Source: Longitalea luteola
GTDB lineage: Bacteria > Bacteroidota > Bacteroidia > Chitinophagales > Chitinophagaceae
Assembly (NCBI RefSeq): GCF_017356035.1
Contig: NZ_JAFIQX010000003.1
Coordinates: forward strand, 62,001 to 126,000
DNA: 64,000 nucleotides
Direction: 5' to 3'
Part shown: in pieces, positions 17,491-26,506 of the stretch
Layout: each line of letters begins with the position of its first letter
How positions within the stretch are numbered: position 1 is the stretch's first letter
Translations under genes and position numbers: made by a program
The notes under the pieces: model-generated
Databases searched by the model: none
What the model was told of the DNA's origin: nothing
The model's input: the letters and a program-made list of their open reading frames with translations, nothing else

Positions 17491-17640
17491 GAAAAAGGAA
17501 AAATTCTGTTATCAGAATAAAATTTCCTCAAGAGGATTTGTAGGATAACAAAAGCCTTGAGGAAATCTGTCGGCGGGTTTTCACAGGACCATTGGATTTC
17601 TAAAACGGGATGATAGCAACTCTCCATGTCTAATTTCTGA
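17430..17640 (-). ncRNA. Candidate small RNA with stacked hairpins
   Basis: Read leftward, about 200 bases contain an 11-base perfect stem (17557-17567 with 17523-17533), then a 6-base stem attctg/cagaat (17503-17518) followed by TTTTTTCCTTTTT, then the 17-base terminator stem. No coding frame accounts for this unit apart from a weak 60-codon one. I infer a non-coding transcript; the 5' end is not defined. Confidence 0.35.
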
Positions 17641-17701
17641 CAAAAACCGGATACATGCCAGAAAAGCGCGATTTATTAACTACGGTTTTTTGTACGGGCA
17701 A

Positions 17702-17780
17702 TTAACGGTCAGATTACCCCCGTAAAAAGACGGGGGTAAAGCTTGATGATTTAACGGTAAAATCTTCCTCTTTTAACGGT
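17702..17780. promoter_or_regulatory. Three TTAACGGT repeats
   Basis: TTAACGGT occurs at 17702-17709, 17751-17758 and 17773-17780, with a degenerate ttaactacggt at 17677. The last two are 22 bases apart, about two helical turns. They precede the gene at 17944 and could be binding sites for a regulator; a GC-rich 10-base hairpin (17714-17739) lies between the first two. Confidence 0.35.
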
Positions 17781-17943
17781 ATTTGCACCGTCTTTTTCAC
17801 GTGACTAATTGAACTTCTTCAGTTTATGAATAATAGTAATTTGTAATTGGTTGACTAACACCTAGTTCTAACCGAAGTTGTCTGCCCTCCCGCGGCTACT
17901 TTTACATCGACAACACAATCACTCATATCAAAACTCACAAGCT

Positions 17944-18417
17944 ATGACTACAATTGAAAAAAAATCCGTAAGGGTAGGTAAATACGTGGATACTAACCAT
18001 GTTGATACACTTATCCGTACCTATAAACAGGAACGGTGGAAACAGAACTCTGAGCGTTTGGGGCAGGAAGATTCATTAAGTCTTTACTATACCATCGAGG
18101 AACTGGAAGAATTTTTGAAAAGGTCAAAAGAGGCCGGAGCGAATACTGTTAGCATACATTTTGGCGTGTACCCTGAGCATTTTAACGAAAGGCCTGAATA
18201 TGCCGGCCGGCAGACTACCGTGTTTGTAGCTACTGACCGCCAGGAAACTGAAGCCGGTGTTATGCATAAAAGCGTTTACCACGAAACCAGTAAAGGCAAA
18301 CAACTGCTGGCTTACAATATGGGTCAATGGCCTCCCGGAAGCGGTGTTGGTAATGGTGATGATGGCTTTGGTATCACCATTGTTGACAAGGGCGCAGAAG
18401 GCATGGTGATCGTATAA
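17944..18417 (+). CDS. Hypothetical protein
   Basis: I do not recognise the family. The 157-residue protein is soluble and has no signal peptide or membrane segment. The N-terminal half has a helical region with charged repeats (TYKQERWKQNSERLGQ, YTIEELEEFLKRSKEA); the C-terminal half is beta-rich and ends in a Gly-rich stretch (GQWPPGSGVGNGDDGFG). The open frame extends upstream to 17878, but the ATG at 17944 gives a clean start. It has its own terminator at 18447-18485. Similar proteins, as far as I recall, are confined to this family of bacteria. Confidence 0.75.
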   Translation: MTTIEKKSVRVGKYVDTNHVDTLIRTYKQERWKQNSERLGQEDSLSLYYTIEELEEFLKRSKEAGANTVSIHFGVYPEHFNERPEYAGRQTTVFVATDRQETEAGVMHKSVYHETSKGKQLLAYNMGQWPPGSGVGNGDDGFGITIVDKGAEGMVIV

Positions 18418-18446
18418 AGCAGGTAGCTGAAGCAGATAATATTATT

Positions 18447-18485
18447 AAAAAATCCGTCGCGGTTTACCCGGGACGGATTTTTTTT
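18447..18485 (+). terminator. Terminator after the hypothetical gene
   Basis: Arms aaaaaatccgtc and gacggatttttttt form a 12-base stem with a long T run, 30 bases after the stop codon. Confidence 0.85.
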
Positions 18486-18516
18486 AATGTTTAATATATT
18501 TACTTTAGCGGCTGAG

Positions 18517-19158
18517 ATGAACTTTCCGTCGCTTTTTATTCAGATAATTTGCTTGTTGGCATCGTTGACCCTGTTTTTTCAGGCATCCATAGCCCAATAT
18601 CTAAAAACGTTCCCGCTCTTCATATTTGTAACCCTGATCGTTGAAATAACAGCCTGGCTGCTGTTTAAAAATAGAATAAACGTAAATCTCTTATACTGTT
18701 TTTTCACCGCCTTCGAGTTTGAGTATTATCTATTTATCATCAGTTTTAGTTTATATCGCAAAAAAGCTAAAAAGATCATAGCATGGGTGCTGGCCGTTTA
18801 TCCCCTGTTGGTGATCATCAATGTGTTCTTTATTCAACCGAATGGGTTTCATACGATCACTTATTCGCTAGGTTGTTTACTCATCGTGGCTGCCTGCATT
18901 TATTATTTTTTTGAAATATTTCAATCTACCCGATCGGTAAACCTGGTAAAAGAGCCGCCCTTTTGGATATGCTCAGGACTGTTATTCTTTTATTGTTGTA
19001 CTTTTCCCCTGATAGGGTTATGGAATCATTTAAGCGGGCTGTCAGATATCATATTGACCAACCTGAACGCTATTATGCAGGTGTTGAATATTTTGCTGTA
19101 TTCTCTGTTTTCCATCGCATTCTTATGCAGGTTCCCTTTCCGTAAATCGTTACAATAA
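18517..19158 (+). CDS. Polytopic membrane protein of a sensor module
   Basis: The 213-residue integral membrane protein has about seven hydrophobic segments (for example SLFIQIICLLASLTLFF, LFIFVTLIVEITAWLLF, ILLYSLFSIAFLC). I do not recognise a named family. It lies 49 bases upstream of a histidine kinase with one membrane segment and a NarL-type regulator, all rightward, so it may be the sensory membrane partner of that kinase. The frame also opens with ATG at 18487, but that codon abuts the preceding terminator; ATG at 18517 (MNFPSLFIQ) is preferred. Confidence 0.75.
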   Translation: MNFPSLFIQIICLLASLTLFFQASIAQYLKTFPLFIFVTLIVEITAWLLFKNRINVNLLYCFFTAFEFEYYLFIISFSLYRKKAKKIIAWVLAVYPLLVIINVFFIQPNGFHTITYSLGCLLIVAACIYYFFEIFQSTRSVNLVKEPPFWICSGLLFFYCCTFPLIGLWNHLSGLSDIILTNLNAIMQVLNILLYSLFSIAFLCRFPFRKSLQ

Positions 19159-19207
19159 TGTACAGCGTTAAACTTTATGCTAAATTGCTTCCACCAAGCA
19201 TCCTAAT

Positions 19208-19999
19208 ATGAAATCGGAGATATACATTGTAATAATAATTGGTGCAATTCTGGCGGTGATGCTGGTAGGCTTTATTGTTACCATTCTGTTCCTGTACCAG
19301 CGCAGACAGCACCGGCAGGAGCTGGAGATCAACCGCATGAAGGAGGAGTATGAACGGGAAGCACTGAAATCGCAACTGGAGATCCAGGAAGAAACCTTTA
19401 AGAATATCGGCCAGGAGCTGCATGATAACATCGGCCAAATGCTGTCGGTAGTAAAGCTGTCTTTAGCCGTATTGCCCATAAATGATAAACATGAAGCCTG
19501 GGAACCTGTGCAGGGCGCCCGACAGGTGTTGAATAAAGCCATGGTTGACCTCGCCAACCTCACCAAGAGCCTGCATACGGATCGCATAACCCAGATCGGT
19601 TTGGCTGAATCCATTCATTTTGAACTGGAGAATATCAATAAAACCGGTTTACTGGATATCGAGTTCTCTATCTCAGGCATTGAAGCAAGCCTCGACGATC
19701 AAAAATCGATCGTACTATTCAGGATCTTCCAGGAAAACCTGAACAATATCTTAAAGCACTCCAAAGCCAAAAAGATACTGGTAAATCTTACCTATCTTGA
19801 TGAAAAGTTCATCATGAAAATAACCGACGATGGAATTGGTTTCAACGTAACGGAAAAGAAAAATTCCACGTCGTCTGCGGCTGGTGTTGGATTAAAGAGT
19901 ATTTTCAACCGGGCAAAATTAATTGGTGCAGATATTGATATGCAAAGTGAACCAGGGCAGGGGACTATAGTTACCATCCAGTTGCCTTTACCCCATTAA
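19208..19999 (+). CDS. Sensor histidine kinase, NarX/LiaS-type (HisKA_3)
   Basis: The 263-residue protein has one N-terminal membrane helix (about residues 5-30), a short coiled coil, a HisKA_3 dimerisation domain with phospho-acceptor His about residue 71 (NIGQELHDNIGQMLS), and a HATPase_c domain with N box FQENLNNILKHSKA and G boxes DDGIGFN and GVGLKS. It has no extracellular sensor domain, so the signal probably comes from the membrane or from the membrane protein encoded upstream. Its partner regulator starts 19 bases downstream. Confidence 0.92.
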   Translation: MKSEIYIVIIIGAILAVMLVGFIVTILFLYQRRQHRQELEINRMKEEYEREALKSQLEIQEETFKNIGQELHDNIGQMLSVVKLSLAVLPINDKHEAWEPVQGARQVLNKAMVDLANLTKSLHTDRITQIGLAESIHFELENINKTGLLDIEFSISGIEASLDDQKSIVLFRIFQENLNNILKHSKAKKILVNLTYLDEKFIMKITDDGIGFNVTEKKNSTSSAAGVGLKSIFNRAKLIGADIDMQSEPGQGTIVTIQLPLPH

Positions 20000-20018
20000 A
20001 TAAGTGAATGCGCGATAA

Positions 20019-20675
20019 ATGACGGTTAATAAAAACATACAGGTAGCAGTTGCTGATGATCATACTTTACTTCGAAACGCGCTGGCGCGTTTGATCAACT
20101 CGTTTGAAGGATATAAAGTGTTGTTTGAAGCCAGTAACGGGCAGGAAGTTAAGGAAAAGCTCAACAAGCATGTAATACCCGATATTATTCTGCTGGATGT
20201 AAATATGCCCGATATCGACGGTTATGAAACAGCCAAATGGATCTACAAGACCTTTCCGCAGGTAAAGATACTGGCCCTTTCCATGTTCAGCGACGAGAAT
20301 ATCATTATTCGCATGCTGCGCCTGGGCGCCAAAGGATATATAATGAAAAACGCCGAGCCCGAAGAGTTGAAAATGGCGCTGGATTCCGTATTGCACAAGG
20401 ACTTCTATCTTTCTGAATTAATATCCGGCAAGATCATCAGCGGCCTGCATAAAGACATGGATAAACCGAACGAACCTGTTCACCTTACCGAAAAGGAGAA
20501 AGAATTCCTGAAATGGGTTTGTACGGAATTAACTTATAAGGATATCGCTGCCAAAATGTTTGTAAGCCCCCGTACTGTAGATGATTACCGCAACTCCCTG
20601 TTTGAAAAGCTGGGCGTGAAAACGCGGGTTGGACTGGTAATATACGCGATCAAACACAGCATGGTTGAAATATAG
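20019..20675 (+). CDS. Response regulator, NarL/FixJ family
   Basis: The 218-residue regulator has an N-terminal receiver domain with acidic pocket DDHT and phospho-accepting Asp in IILLDVNMPDIDGY (about residue 60), the conserved Lys in YIMKNAEPEE, and a C-terminal LuxR-type helix-turn-helix (LTEKEKEFLKWVCTELTYKD, then SPRTVDDYRNSLFEKLG). It is expected to be phosphorylated by the kinase just upstream and to activate unknown promoters. A shared convergent terminator follows. Confidence 0.93.
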   Translation: MTVNKNIQVAVADDHTLLRNALARLINSFEGYKVLFEASNGQEVKEKLNKHVIPDIILLDVNMPDIDGYETAKWIYKTFPQVKILALSMFSDENIIIRMLRLGAKGYIMKNAEPEELKMALDSVLHKDFYLSELISGKIISGLHKDMDKPNEPVHLTEKEKEFLKWVCTELTYKDIAAKMFVSPRTVDDYRNSLFEKLGVKTRVGLVIYAIKHSMVEI

Positions 20676-20690
20676 GGGGTGTTCAACAAG

Positions 20691-20820
20691 TTAACTGTTC
20701 AACTCGTTAACTCGTCAACCATTTACCACAGCATTCAAAAATAAAAAGGGAGATAAGGTTTATTACCGTATCTCCCTTTTACTCGTTAACTGTTCAACTG
20801 GTTAACTCGTCAACTATTTA
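20691..20820. repeat. 35-base direct repeats of GTTAACT words flanking a terminator
   Basis: Copies at 20691-20725 and 20786-20820 agree at 33 of 35 bases and consist of words such as ttaactg, ttcaact, cgttaact, cgtcaac. Between them is the convergent terminator 20744-20780. The right copy includes the stop codon and last codon of carB. Confidence 0.85.
20744..20780. terminator. Convergent terminator for the response regulator and carB
   Basis: Arms aaaagggagata and tatctccctttt form a 12-base perfect stem with A and T flanks, able to act in both directions between two converging genes. Confidence 0.85.
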
Positions 20821-23636
20821 CTCAGATACATACTTCTGTCTTTGTACAGCTGACGGAAGTACGGATCGCGGAGGTCTTTTATAAAGCGAATGGCCTCACC
20901 GGTACTTTTCATTTCGGGCCCCAGCTCTTTATTAACACCAGGGAATTTTTCGAAGCTGAACACCGGCTCTTTGATCGCATAGCCCTTCAGGCGTTTTACG
21001 AATTTGAAGTCACGCAGTTTATTGGCGCCGAGCATAACCTTGGTAGCCACGTTCAGATAGGGGATCTGGTAGGCTTTGGCAATAAAGGGTGTCGTACGTG
21101 ATGCCCGCGGGTTGGCTTCAATTACATACACTTTGCCGTCTTTGATAGCGAACTGAATGTTAATGAGACCCTTGATATTTAATTTGAAAGCAATTTTGCG
21201 GGCGTATTCTTCCATGGTCTCAACGATCAGGGGGCTCAGGTTGAACTGCGGTAACACGGCATTGCTATCACCGCTATGAATACCGGCCGGTTCAATATGT
21301 TCCATTACACCCATCACATGAAATTCCTCGCCGTCGCAAATGGCGTCAATTTCGGCCTCCTGGCAGCGATCGAGGAAGTGATCGATCAGGATCTTGTTGC
21401 CGGGGATATGTTTCAGCAGACTTACTACTGCTTTTTCCAGTTCATCATCATTGATCACGATGCGCATCCGCTGACCACCCAATACATAACTGGGGCGAAC
21501 CAGCACCGGGTAGCCCACTTTTTTCGCAACTTCAACTGCTTCGTCAACCGTATAAGCAGTGCCGTAGTTAGGATACGGAATGCCCAGTTCTTTCAGCATG
21601 TCGCTGAAACGGCCGCGGTCTTCTGCAATATCCATACTGTCGAAAGAAGTGCCTATGATCTTAACGCCCTTCTTGGTTAATCTTTCTGCCAGCTTCAGGG
21701 CTGTTTGTCCGCCTAACTGAACGATCACACCTTCCGGTTTTTCATGTTCGATCAGTTCCCACAGGTGCTCCCAGAATACGGGTTCAAAATAGAGTTTATC
21801 GGCCATGTCGAAATCGGTAGACACGGTTTCAGGGTTACAGTTCACCATGATGGCTTCGTAACCACATTCTTTGAGCGCCAGCAGGCCGTGCACACAGCAA
21901 TAATCGAACTCAATACCCTGTCCAATACGGTTGGGCCCTGAGCCGAGCACGATCACCTTCCGGCGATTGCTGGGCTTGCTTTCATTATAATTGCCCGATT
22001 CGAAAGTAGAGTAGAAGTAAGGCGTTTTGGCTTCAAACTCGGCACTGCAGGTATCTACCATTTTATATACGCGGGTGATGCCTGCTGCTTTACGTTTTGC
22101 GTATATTTCTTCATCGCTACCGTCCTGCATGATGCGGCAGATCTGCTCATCGCTGAAGCCCTGGAATTTGGCTTCTTTAAGTAATTCGATGGGCAGGGTA
22201 GCTGTTTTGTATTTGGCGATCTCTTTTTCGAGGTCCACGATCTTTTTAACCTCGTTGATGAACCAGCGGTCGATGCCGGTGGCTTTGGCAATGGTTCCAA
22301 CAGAAACACCGCCCATGAGGGCATCTTTTATACGGAAGATGCGGTCCCATTTCGGGGTCTTGATATATTCGATCAGCTCTTCCGCGTGCATCTGGCTTTT
22401 TCCATAGTAGCCCAAACCAACGGCATTGTTCTCGAGGCTTTGGCAGGCTTTCTGAATGGCCTCACCAAAACTTCTGCCGATGGCCATTACCTCGCCCACA
22501 CTTTTCATTTGTAAGCCGAGCGTATCGTTGGCGCCTTTGAACTTATCGAAATTCCAGCGGGGCATTTTAACGATCACGTAGTCCAGCGCCGGCTCAAAAT
22601 AAGCTGAAGTGGTTTTGGTGATCTGGTTCTTCAGTTCATCGAGCGTATAGCCGATGGCGAGTTTGGCTGCTATTTTAGCGATCGGGTAACCGGTGGCTTT
22701 GGATGCCAGCGCCGATGACCGGCTCACGCGGGGATTGATCTCAACAGAGATCAATTCTTCTGTTTCGGGATTCAAAGCGAACTGTACGTTACAACCGCCG
22801 GCAAAATTTCCCAGGCTGCGCATCATTAGAATGGCTTTGTTACGCATATCCTGGAAGGCGGTATCGCTTAATGTCATGGCCGGTGCAACAGTGATGGAGT
22901 CGCCGGTATGTACACCCATCGGGTCAAGATTCTCAACCGTACAAATGATAGCTACGTTATCATTTTTGTCGCGCAAAAGCTCCAGTTCATATTCTTTCCA
23001 GCCCAATACAGCTTTTTCCACCAGCACCTCATGTATGGGAGAAGCTTTCAAACCTCTGTCGAGGGCAGCTTCCAGTTCAGATTTGTCGTGAACGAATCCG
23101 CCGCCGGTTCCGCCAAGGGTGAATGAAGGGCGAATTACGAGCGGAAAACCGATCTCCTGGGCAAATTCCTTTCCTTCGAGCAGGGAGTTGGCCACTCTTG
23201 AAGGAGCAACCGGTACGCCTACTTTGAACATCAGCTGCCGGAATTTTTCCCGGTCTTCAGCGGTATCGATGGCGGCAATATCAACCCCGATCAATCGAAC
23301 GTTGTATTTTTCCCACACACCCAGTTCCGCTGCTTCTTTCGCCAGGTTTAAGGCTGTTTGTCCCCCCATGGTCGGTAGCACCGCATCAATCTGGTTTTCT
23401 TCCAGTATTTGCTCAATGCTCTCTACCGTCAGTGGCAACAGGTAAACCTTGTCGGCCATCATAGGGTCGGTCATGATGGTAGCAGGATTACTGTTGATGA
23501 GAATTACTTTAATTCCTTCTTCCCGGATACTACGGGCCGCCTGTGAACCGGAATAGTCAAATTCACACGCCTGGCCGATAATAATGGGACCTGAACCGAT
23601 AATTAGTACTGACTTGATAGAAGTGTCTTTTGGCAT
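20814..23636 (-). CDS. carB: Carbamoyl-phosphate synthase large subunit, no MGS domain
   Basis: The 940-residue protein makes carbamoyl phosphate for arginine and pyrimidine synthesis, with ammonia from CarA (not in the window). Two duplicated ATP-grasp halves are visible: [20 protein letters not shown] at the start and [20 protein letters not shown] near residue 555, with [18 protein letters not shown] and [31 protein letters not shown] pairs. The protein ends straight after the second ATP-grasp half at about 940 residues, against about 1070 in E. coli, so the C-terminal MGS domain that binds UMP and ornithine is missing. An upstream TTG adds 11 codons; the ATG before PKDTSIKSV is preferred. 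Confidence 0.95.
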   Translation of the reverse strand: MPKDTSIKSVLIIGSGPIIIGQACEFDYSGSQAARSIREEGIKVILINSNPATIMTDPMMADKVYLLPLTVESIEQILEENQIDAVLPTMGGQTALNLAKEAAELGVWEKYNVRLIGVDIAAIDTAEDREKFRQLMFKVGVPVAPSRVANSLLEGKEFAQEIGFPLVIRPSFTLGGTGGGFVHDKSELEAALDRGLKASPIHEVLVEKAVLGWKEYELELLRDKNDNVAIICTVENLDPMGVHTGDSITVAPAMTLSDTAFQDMRNKAILMMRSLGNFAGGCNVQFALNPETEELISVEINPRVSRSSALASKATGYPIAKIAAKLAIGYTLDELKNQITKTTSAYFEPALDYVIVKMPRWNFDKFKGANDTLGLQMKSVGEVMAIGRSFGEAIQKACQSLENNAVGLGYYGKSQMHAEELIEYIKTPKWDRIFRIKDALMGGVSVGTIAKATGIDRWFINEVKKIVDLEKEIAKYKTATLPIELLKEAKFQGFSDEQICRIMQDGSDEEIYAKRKAAGITRVYKMVDTCSAEFEAKTPYFYSTFESGNYNESKPSNRRKVIVLGSGPNRIGQGIEFDYCCVHGLLALKECGYEAIMVNCNPETVSTDFDMADKLYFEPVFWEHLWELIEHEKPEGVIVQLGGQTALKLAERLTKKGVKIIGTSFDSMDIAEDRGRFSDMLKELGIPYPNYGTAYTVDEAVEVAKKVGYPVLVRPSYVLGGQRMRIVINDDELEKAVVSLLKHIPGNKILIDHFLDRCQEAEIDAICDGEEFHVMGVMEHIEPAGIHSGDSNAVLPQFNLSPLIVETMEEYARKIAFKLNIKGLINIQFAIKDGKVYVIEANPRASRTTPFIAKAYQIPYLNVATKVMLGANKLRDFKFVKRLKGYAIKEPVFSFEKFPGVNKELGPEMKSTGEAIRFIKDLRDPYFRQLYKDRSMYLSK

Positions 23637-23779
23637 TTTGAGTAAAGAGCGATTTTTTTTAATTAACAACCTTGTTAAACCTTCCCCCTGAGCCGTTTTG
23701 CCTCAATGCTGAGGTGATATCGGCGGGATAAATTGCGCAAAAGTAAGGCAGCGAAGGGAATTTTACGGATTATTTTTAG

Positions 23780-24038
23780 AAGAAGCCGAAAGCCGGAACT
23801 GGGCAGTCAGAAGCCGGAGGCCGGAATCCTGCAGATTGGATCTTGTAGTTGAGATGCCGCTGGACGGACAAATGAGTCAGAATGAGCCAGAAAGGAATTG
23901 TCGTTAGTACGTTTTTTGTGGTCAGAAGGTGGAGGTCGGAGGTCCGAAGTGCGGAGGCCAGAAGTCAGAAGCTAATTTTAAAAATTGACTTTTCAGACCT
24001 CAGACTTCATACTTCAGATTTCAGAATTCAGAATTCAG
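23780..24038. repeat. GAAGCCG/GAAGTCG word arrays, one with inverted arms
   Basis: A first run of gaagccg, aaagccgg, cagaagccgg words lies at 23780-23829. The second unit has a left arm at 23921-23971 (ggaggtcgg, aggtccg, aagtgcgg, aggccag, aagtcag), a core ctaattttaaaaattg, and a right arm at about 23987-24038 of reverse-complement words (cagacct, cagactt, catactt, cagattt, cagaatt). The transcript would fold into one long imperfect hairpin. Confidence 0.8.
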
Positions 24039-24040
24039 TA

Positions 24041-24073
24041 ATAAAAAAGCCTCTGCCATCCGGCAAAGGCTTT
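24041..24073 (-). terminator. Terminator of the 71-residue protein gene
   Basis: Arms aaagcctctgcc and ggcaaaggcttt with the loop atcc form a near-perfect stem, followed on the minus strand by TTTTTTATTA. It lies about 28 bases after the stop codon of the small minus-strand gene. Confidence 0.75.
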
Positions 24074-24100
24074 GAATTGCTGGCTGAAATTTATATTAAA

Positions 24101-24316
24101 TCAGTTGTTGTGAAAAGCGGCTAACTCAATGTCATCAAGTGCAACGCCACCGCCCCGTACCAGTTTTTTTTGTTCGGCCATCAGCCGTTTTTCATCAAAA
24201 CGACTTTTGATACGGAAAACCCATTTTTGTTTAGCTTCATTTCCACGAAAGATGCCTACTATCGTGCCGATCGACAGAGCCAATACCAGTATCATCTTAT
24301 TCCTAAGCGTTTTCAT
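24101..24316 (-). CDS. Small membrane-anchored protein
   Basis: The 71-residue protein has an N-terminal hydrophobic helix (about residues 8-24, MILVLALSIGTIVGIF) and a basic, helical remainder (KQKWVFRIKSRFDEKRLMAE). I do not recognise a family. Support for a real gene comes from the correctly placed minus-strand terminator, the signal-anchor pattern and an isolated position upstream of carB. Function is unknown. Confidence 0.6.
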   Translation of the reverse strand: MKTLRNKMILVLALSIGTIVGIFRGNEAKQKWVFRIKSRFDEKRLMAEQKKLVRGGGVALDDIELAAFHNN

Positions 24317-24687
24317 ACTACCGAGTTTGTAGAAATTATCGAATACTATTCCTTTTAAGACAACATATATACGCCAAATGCTGTTCCAATGTTTATAAAA
24401 ATCGTACCACTATGTGGGTATTTTTTAAATATTAACACCTTAAAATACCTGGTGGTTCATTTCTTTTTATTCTGGTTTATCTATGCAGGTAACCCGTCTT
24501 AATATTTTTTTAATATTGCATTTTCTGCACGTATTCACATGTTAAGGTGCCGGCTTTTATGACGTTAATTTTTTATAACATTTTACCGGTTATCGCCAAC
24601 CACTTAGTTTTGCAACCTTATCAACGCCCCGATGCAGTCGGGGCCAGCGCTGTAAACAGTTTGTGATCATTCAAGTCAAAAGAACCT
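24317..24687. other. Divergent promoter region
   Basis: This 371-base AT-rich spacer lies between the small leftward gene and the rightward M23 peptidase. It contains the -7 box at 24605-24612 and a small hairpin (cccga-tgcag-tcggg) in the peptidase leader; nothing else is evident. Confidence 0.5.
24582..24612 (+). promoter_or_regulatory. Likely promoter of the M23 peptidase gene
   Basis: TTTA at 24582-24585, 19 bases, then TAGTTTTG at 24605-24612. The -7 box is a perfect TAnnTTTG and the -33 box has three of four bases. A leader of about 70 bases follows. Confidence 0.5.
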
Positions 24688-26394
24688 ATGAGAATTATAA
24701 CATTGCTCCTGTTGTTGAAAAGCTCCACGCTGGTTGCCCAGTTGTTTCCCCCTGCCAGCTATCCGCAGGGATATTTCCGTAATCCGCTGGCGATACCGAT
24801 GCGTTTAGCCGGCAACTTTGGTGAATTGCGGCCCAACCACTACCATATGGGATTTGATGTAAAAACAAACGCGCGGGAAAACCTGCCGGTATATGCGGCA
24901 GCCGACGGATACATCAGTCGCATTAAAATAGAACCCTATGGTTTTGGCCGGGCGATATACATCAACCATCCCAATGGCTTTACGACGTTATATGCGCATT
25001 TGAATACATTCAATCCTACGCTTGAAAAATGGGTAAAAGACCAGCAATATGAAAAGCAATCGTGGAAGGTTTTGCTCGAATTGCCTGCCGATCTTTTTCC
25101 GGTTAAAAAAGGAGATTTCCTGGCCTATAGTGGCAATACCGGTGGTTCGCAAGCACCGCACCTGCATTTTGAGATCAGGCGTACAGACGGCGACGTGAAT
25201 GTGAACCCTTTCCTGTTTGGTTTTCCGGTAGCGGATAATGTTCCACCCAAACTGCTGCGCTTGGCGGTGTATGACAGAACCCGGAGCGTTTATGAACAAT
25301 CTCCGAGAATATTTCCCGTAAGGGCCATTTCGGCTTCTACCTATATGCCCACGCCTGCGGTAATTACGGTTTCCTCGCCACTGGTAAGTTTTGCCATTGG
25401 CGCATACGATACCCAAACCGGATCGTCGAATCTGAATGGCATTTATGAATCAACGCTGCTGATCGATGAAGAACCGGTGATCGGTTTCAGAATGGATAAT
25501 ATCAGTTACAACGATACCCGCGACCTGAATGCTCATATAGATTATAAAACCAAATACCAGGGTGGCCCTTACCTGCAGCATTTGGCCCAATTGCCCGGCT
25601 ATACGAATAGTGTTTACAGGCATAACCGCAATACGGGCGCTATTGATCTAAGTGACGGCGCTGTGCATGCGGTTTCTATCAAAGTAAAAGATGCCAGCGG
25701 CAATACCAGCACACTAAACTATAAAATTCAATATAATGGGGCTGATGCGGAAGCGCCGGAGCCATCAGCTAAGAAGTTCTATCCATTGATGATGGATGGT
25801 TTTGAAAGCCCCGAATGTGAGTTTTACATAGGCGAGCGCTGTTTATACGATTCGGTGCACATTCGATACAATAAGTCGGCAAACACCAATAGTCAGGTAG
25901 TATCGTCGATCCATACGATCGGGGCGCCTTATATTCCGTTACGCGATTCATTGCTTGTACGGATACAGCCCAACCGCACATTGACCGATGCTGAACGGTC
26001 ACGCACAGTGATGCAGTGGTTTACCGGTACCAAAGAAGATGTGCAGAAAGTGCAATGGCAGGGCAACTGGGCATCTGCCCGGTTCAGGGATTTCGGCAAT
26101 TACCAACTGGTACTGGATACCCAACCGCCGGTGATCGTTCCGATTGGCTTTACAGACGGATCGAACCTGGCCAAAGCTACCCGTATTGCATTTACCGTAA
26201 ATGATAATTTGGAGAAATATAAAAACGTTCGGGCCGAACTGGATGGACAATGGCTGCGGTTTACGAACGACAAAGGAAAAACCTTCCTGTATTTTTTTGA
26301 TGAAAAGTTTATGTCGGGCCGGCATGAGCTTATGATCCATGCAGAAGACGAAGCGGGCAATGTAACCGAAAGAACGTTTACGGTAATTCGGTAA
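24688..26394 (+). CDS. M23 family metallopeptidase
   Basis: The 568-residue secreted protein has a signal peptide (residues 1-17) and an N-terminal LytM/M23 domain (about residues 30-185) with the zinc ligands in NHYHMGFD and HLHFEIRR. M23 enzymes cut peptidoglycan cross-links. The remaining 380 residues are beta-rich, with Ig-like character (VKDASGNTS, HAEDEAGNVTERTF), probably wall or surface binding. It stands alone between divergent and co-directional genes. Confidence 0.88.
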   Translation: MRIITLLLLLKSSTLVAQLFPPASYPQGYFRNPLAIPMRLAGNFGELRPNHYHMGFDVKTNARENLPVYAAADGYISRIKIEPYGFGRAIYINHPNGFTTLYAHLNTFNPTLEKWVKDQQYEKQSWKVLLELPADLFPVKKGDFLAYSGNTGGSQAPHLHFEIRRTDGDVNVNPFLFGFPVADNVPPKLLRLAVYDRTRSVYEQSPRIFPVRAISASTYMPTPAVITVSSPLVSFAIGAYDTQTGSSNLNGIYESTLLIDEEPVIGFRMDNISYNDTRDLNAHIDYKTKYQGGPYLQHLAQLPGYTNSVYRHNRNTGAIDLSDGAVHAVSIKVKDASGNTSTLNYKIQYNGADAEAPEPSAKKFYPLMMDGFESPECEFYIGERCLYDSVHIRYNKSANTNSQVVSSIHTIGAPYIPLRDSLLVRIQPNRTLTDAERSRTVMQWFTGTKEDVQKVQWQGNWASARFRDFGNYQLVLDTQPPVIVPIGFTDGSNLAKATRIAFTVNDNLEKYKNVRAELDGQWLRFTNDKGKTFLYFFDEKFMSGRHELMIHAEDEAGNVTERTFTVIR

Positions 26395-26506
26395 TGCCCT
26401 GACCGGACCGGTCGGAATAAGTTATGCGCTTTGTTGTCAGAACCGGGGTTTCCGCAGAAAGACCCGGTCTTGTTTTATGTGTCGCGATCGTCGCATTGGC
26501 ATTTTA

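Larger units (their letters stand above)
17354..17943. other. Structured 590-base intergenic region
   Basis: No solid gene is visible. From left to right it holds a long minus-strand terminator (17422-17490), a second small hairpin with a T tract (17491-17518), an 11-base inverted repeat (17523-17533 and 17557-17567), three copies of TTAACGGT (17702, 17751, 17773), a GC hairpin (17714-17739) and the promoter region of the gene at 17944. A 60-codon minus frame at 17445-17627 exists but overlaps all three minus-strand hairpins. Confidence 0.6.
23637..24100. other. Intergenic region with two word arrays
   Basis: No gene is seen. It contains the carB upstream region with a small hairpin (cctca-atgc-tgagg near 23700), two GAAGTC/GAAGCC word arrays, and the terminator of the small gene to the right. 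Confidence 0.6.

Noticed and set aside
17445-17627. 60-codon minus frame upstream of comEC
   Set aside because: It covers the strong hairpins and ends in the loop of a terminator; a structured RNA explains the region better, though translation is not excluded.
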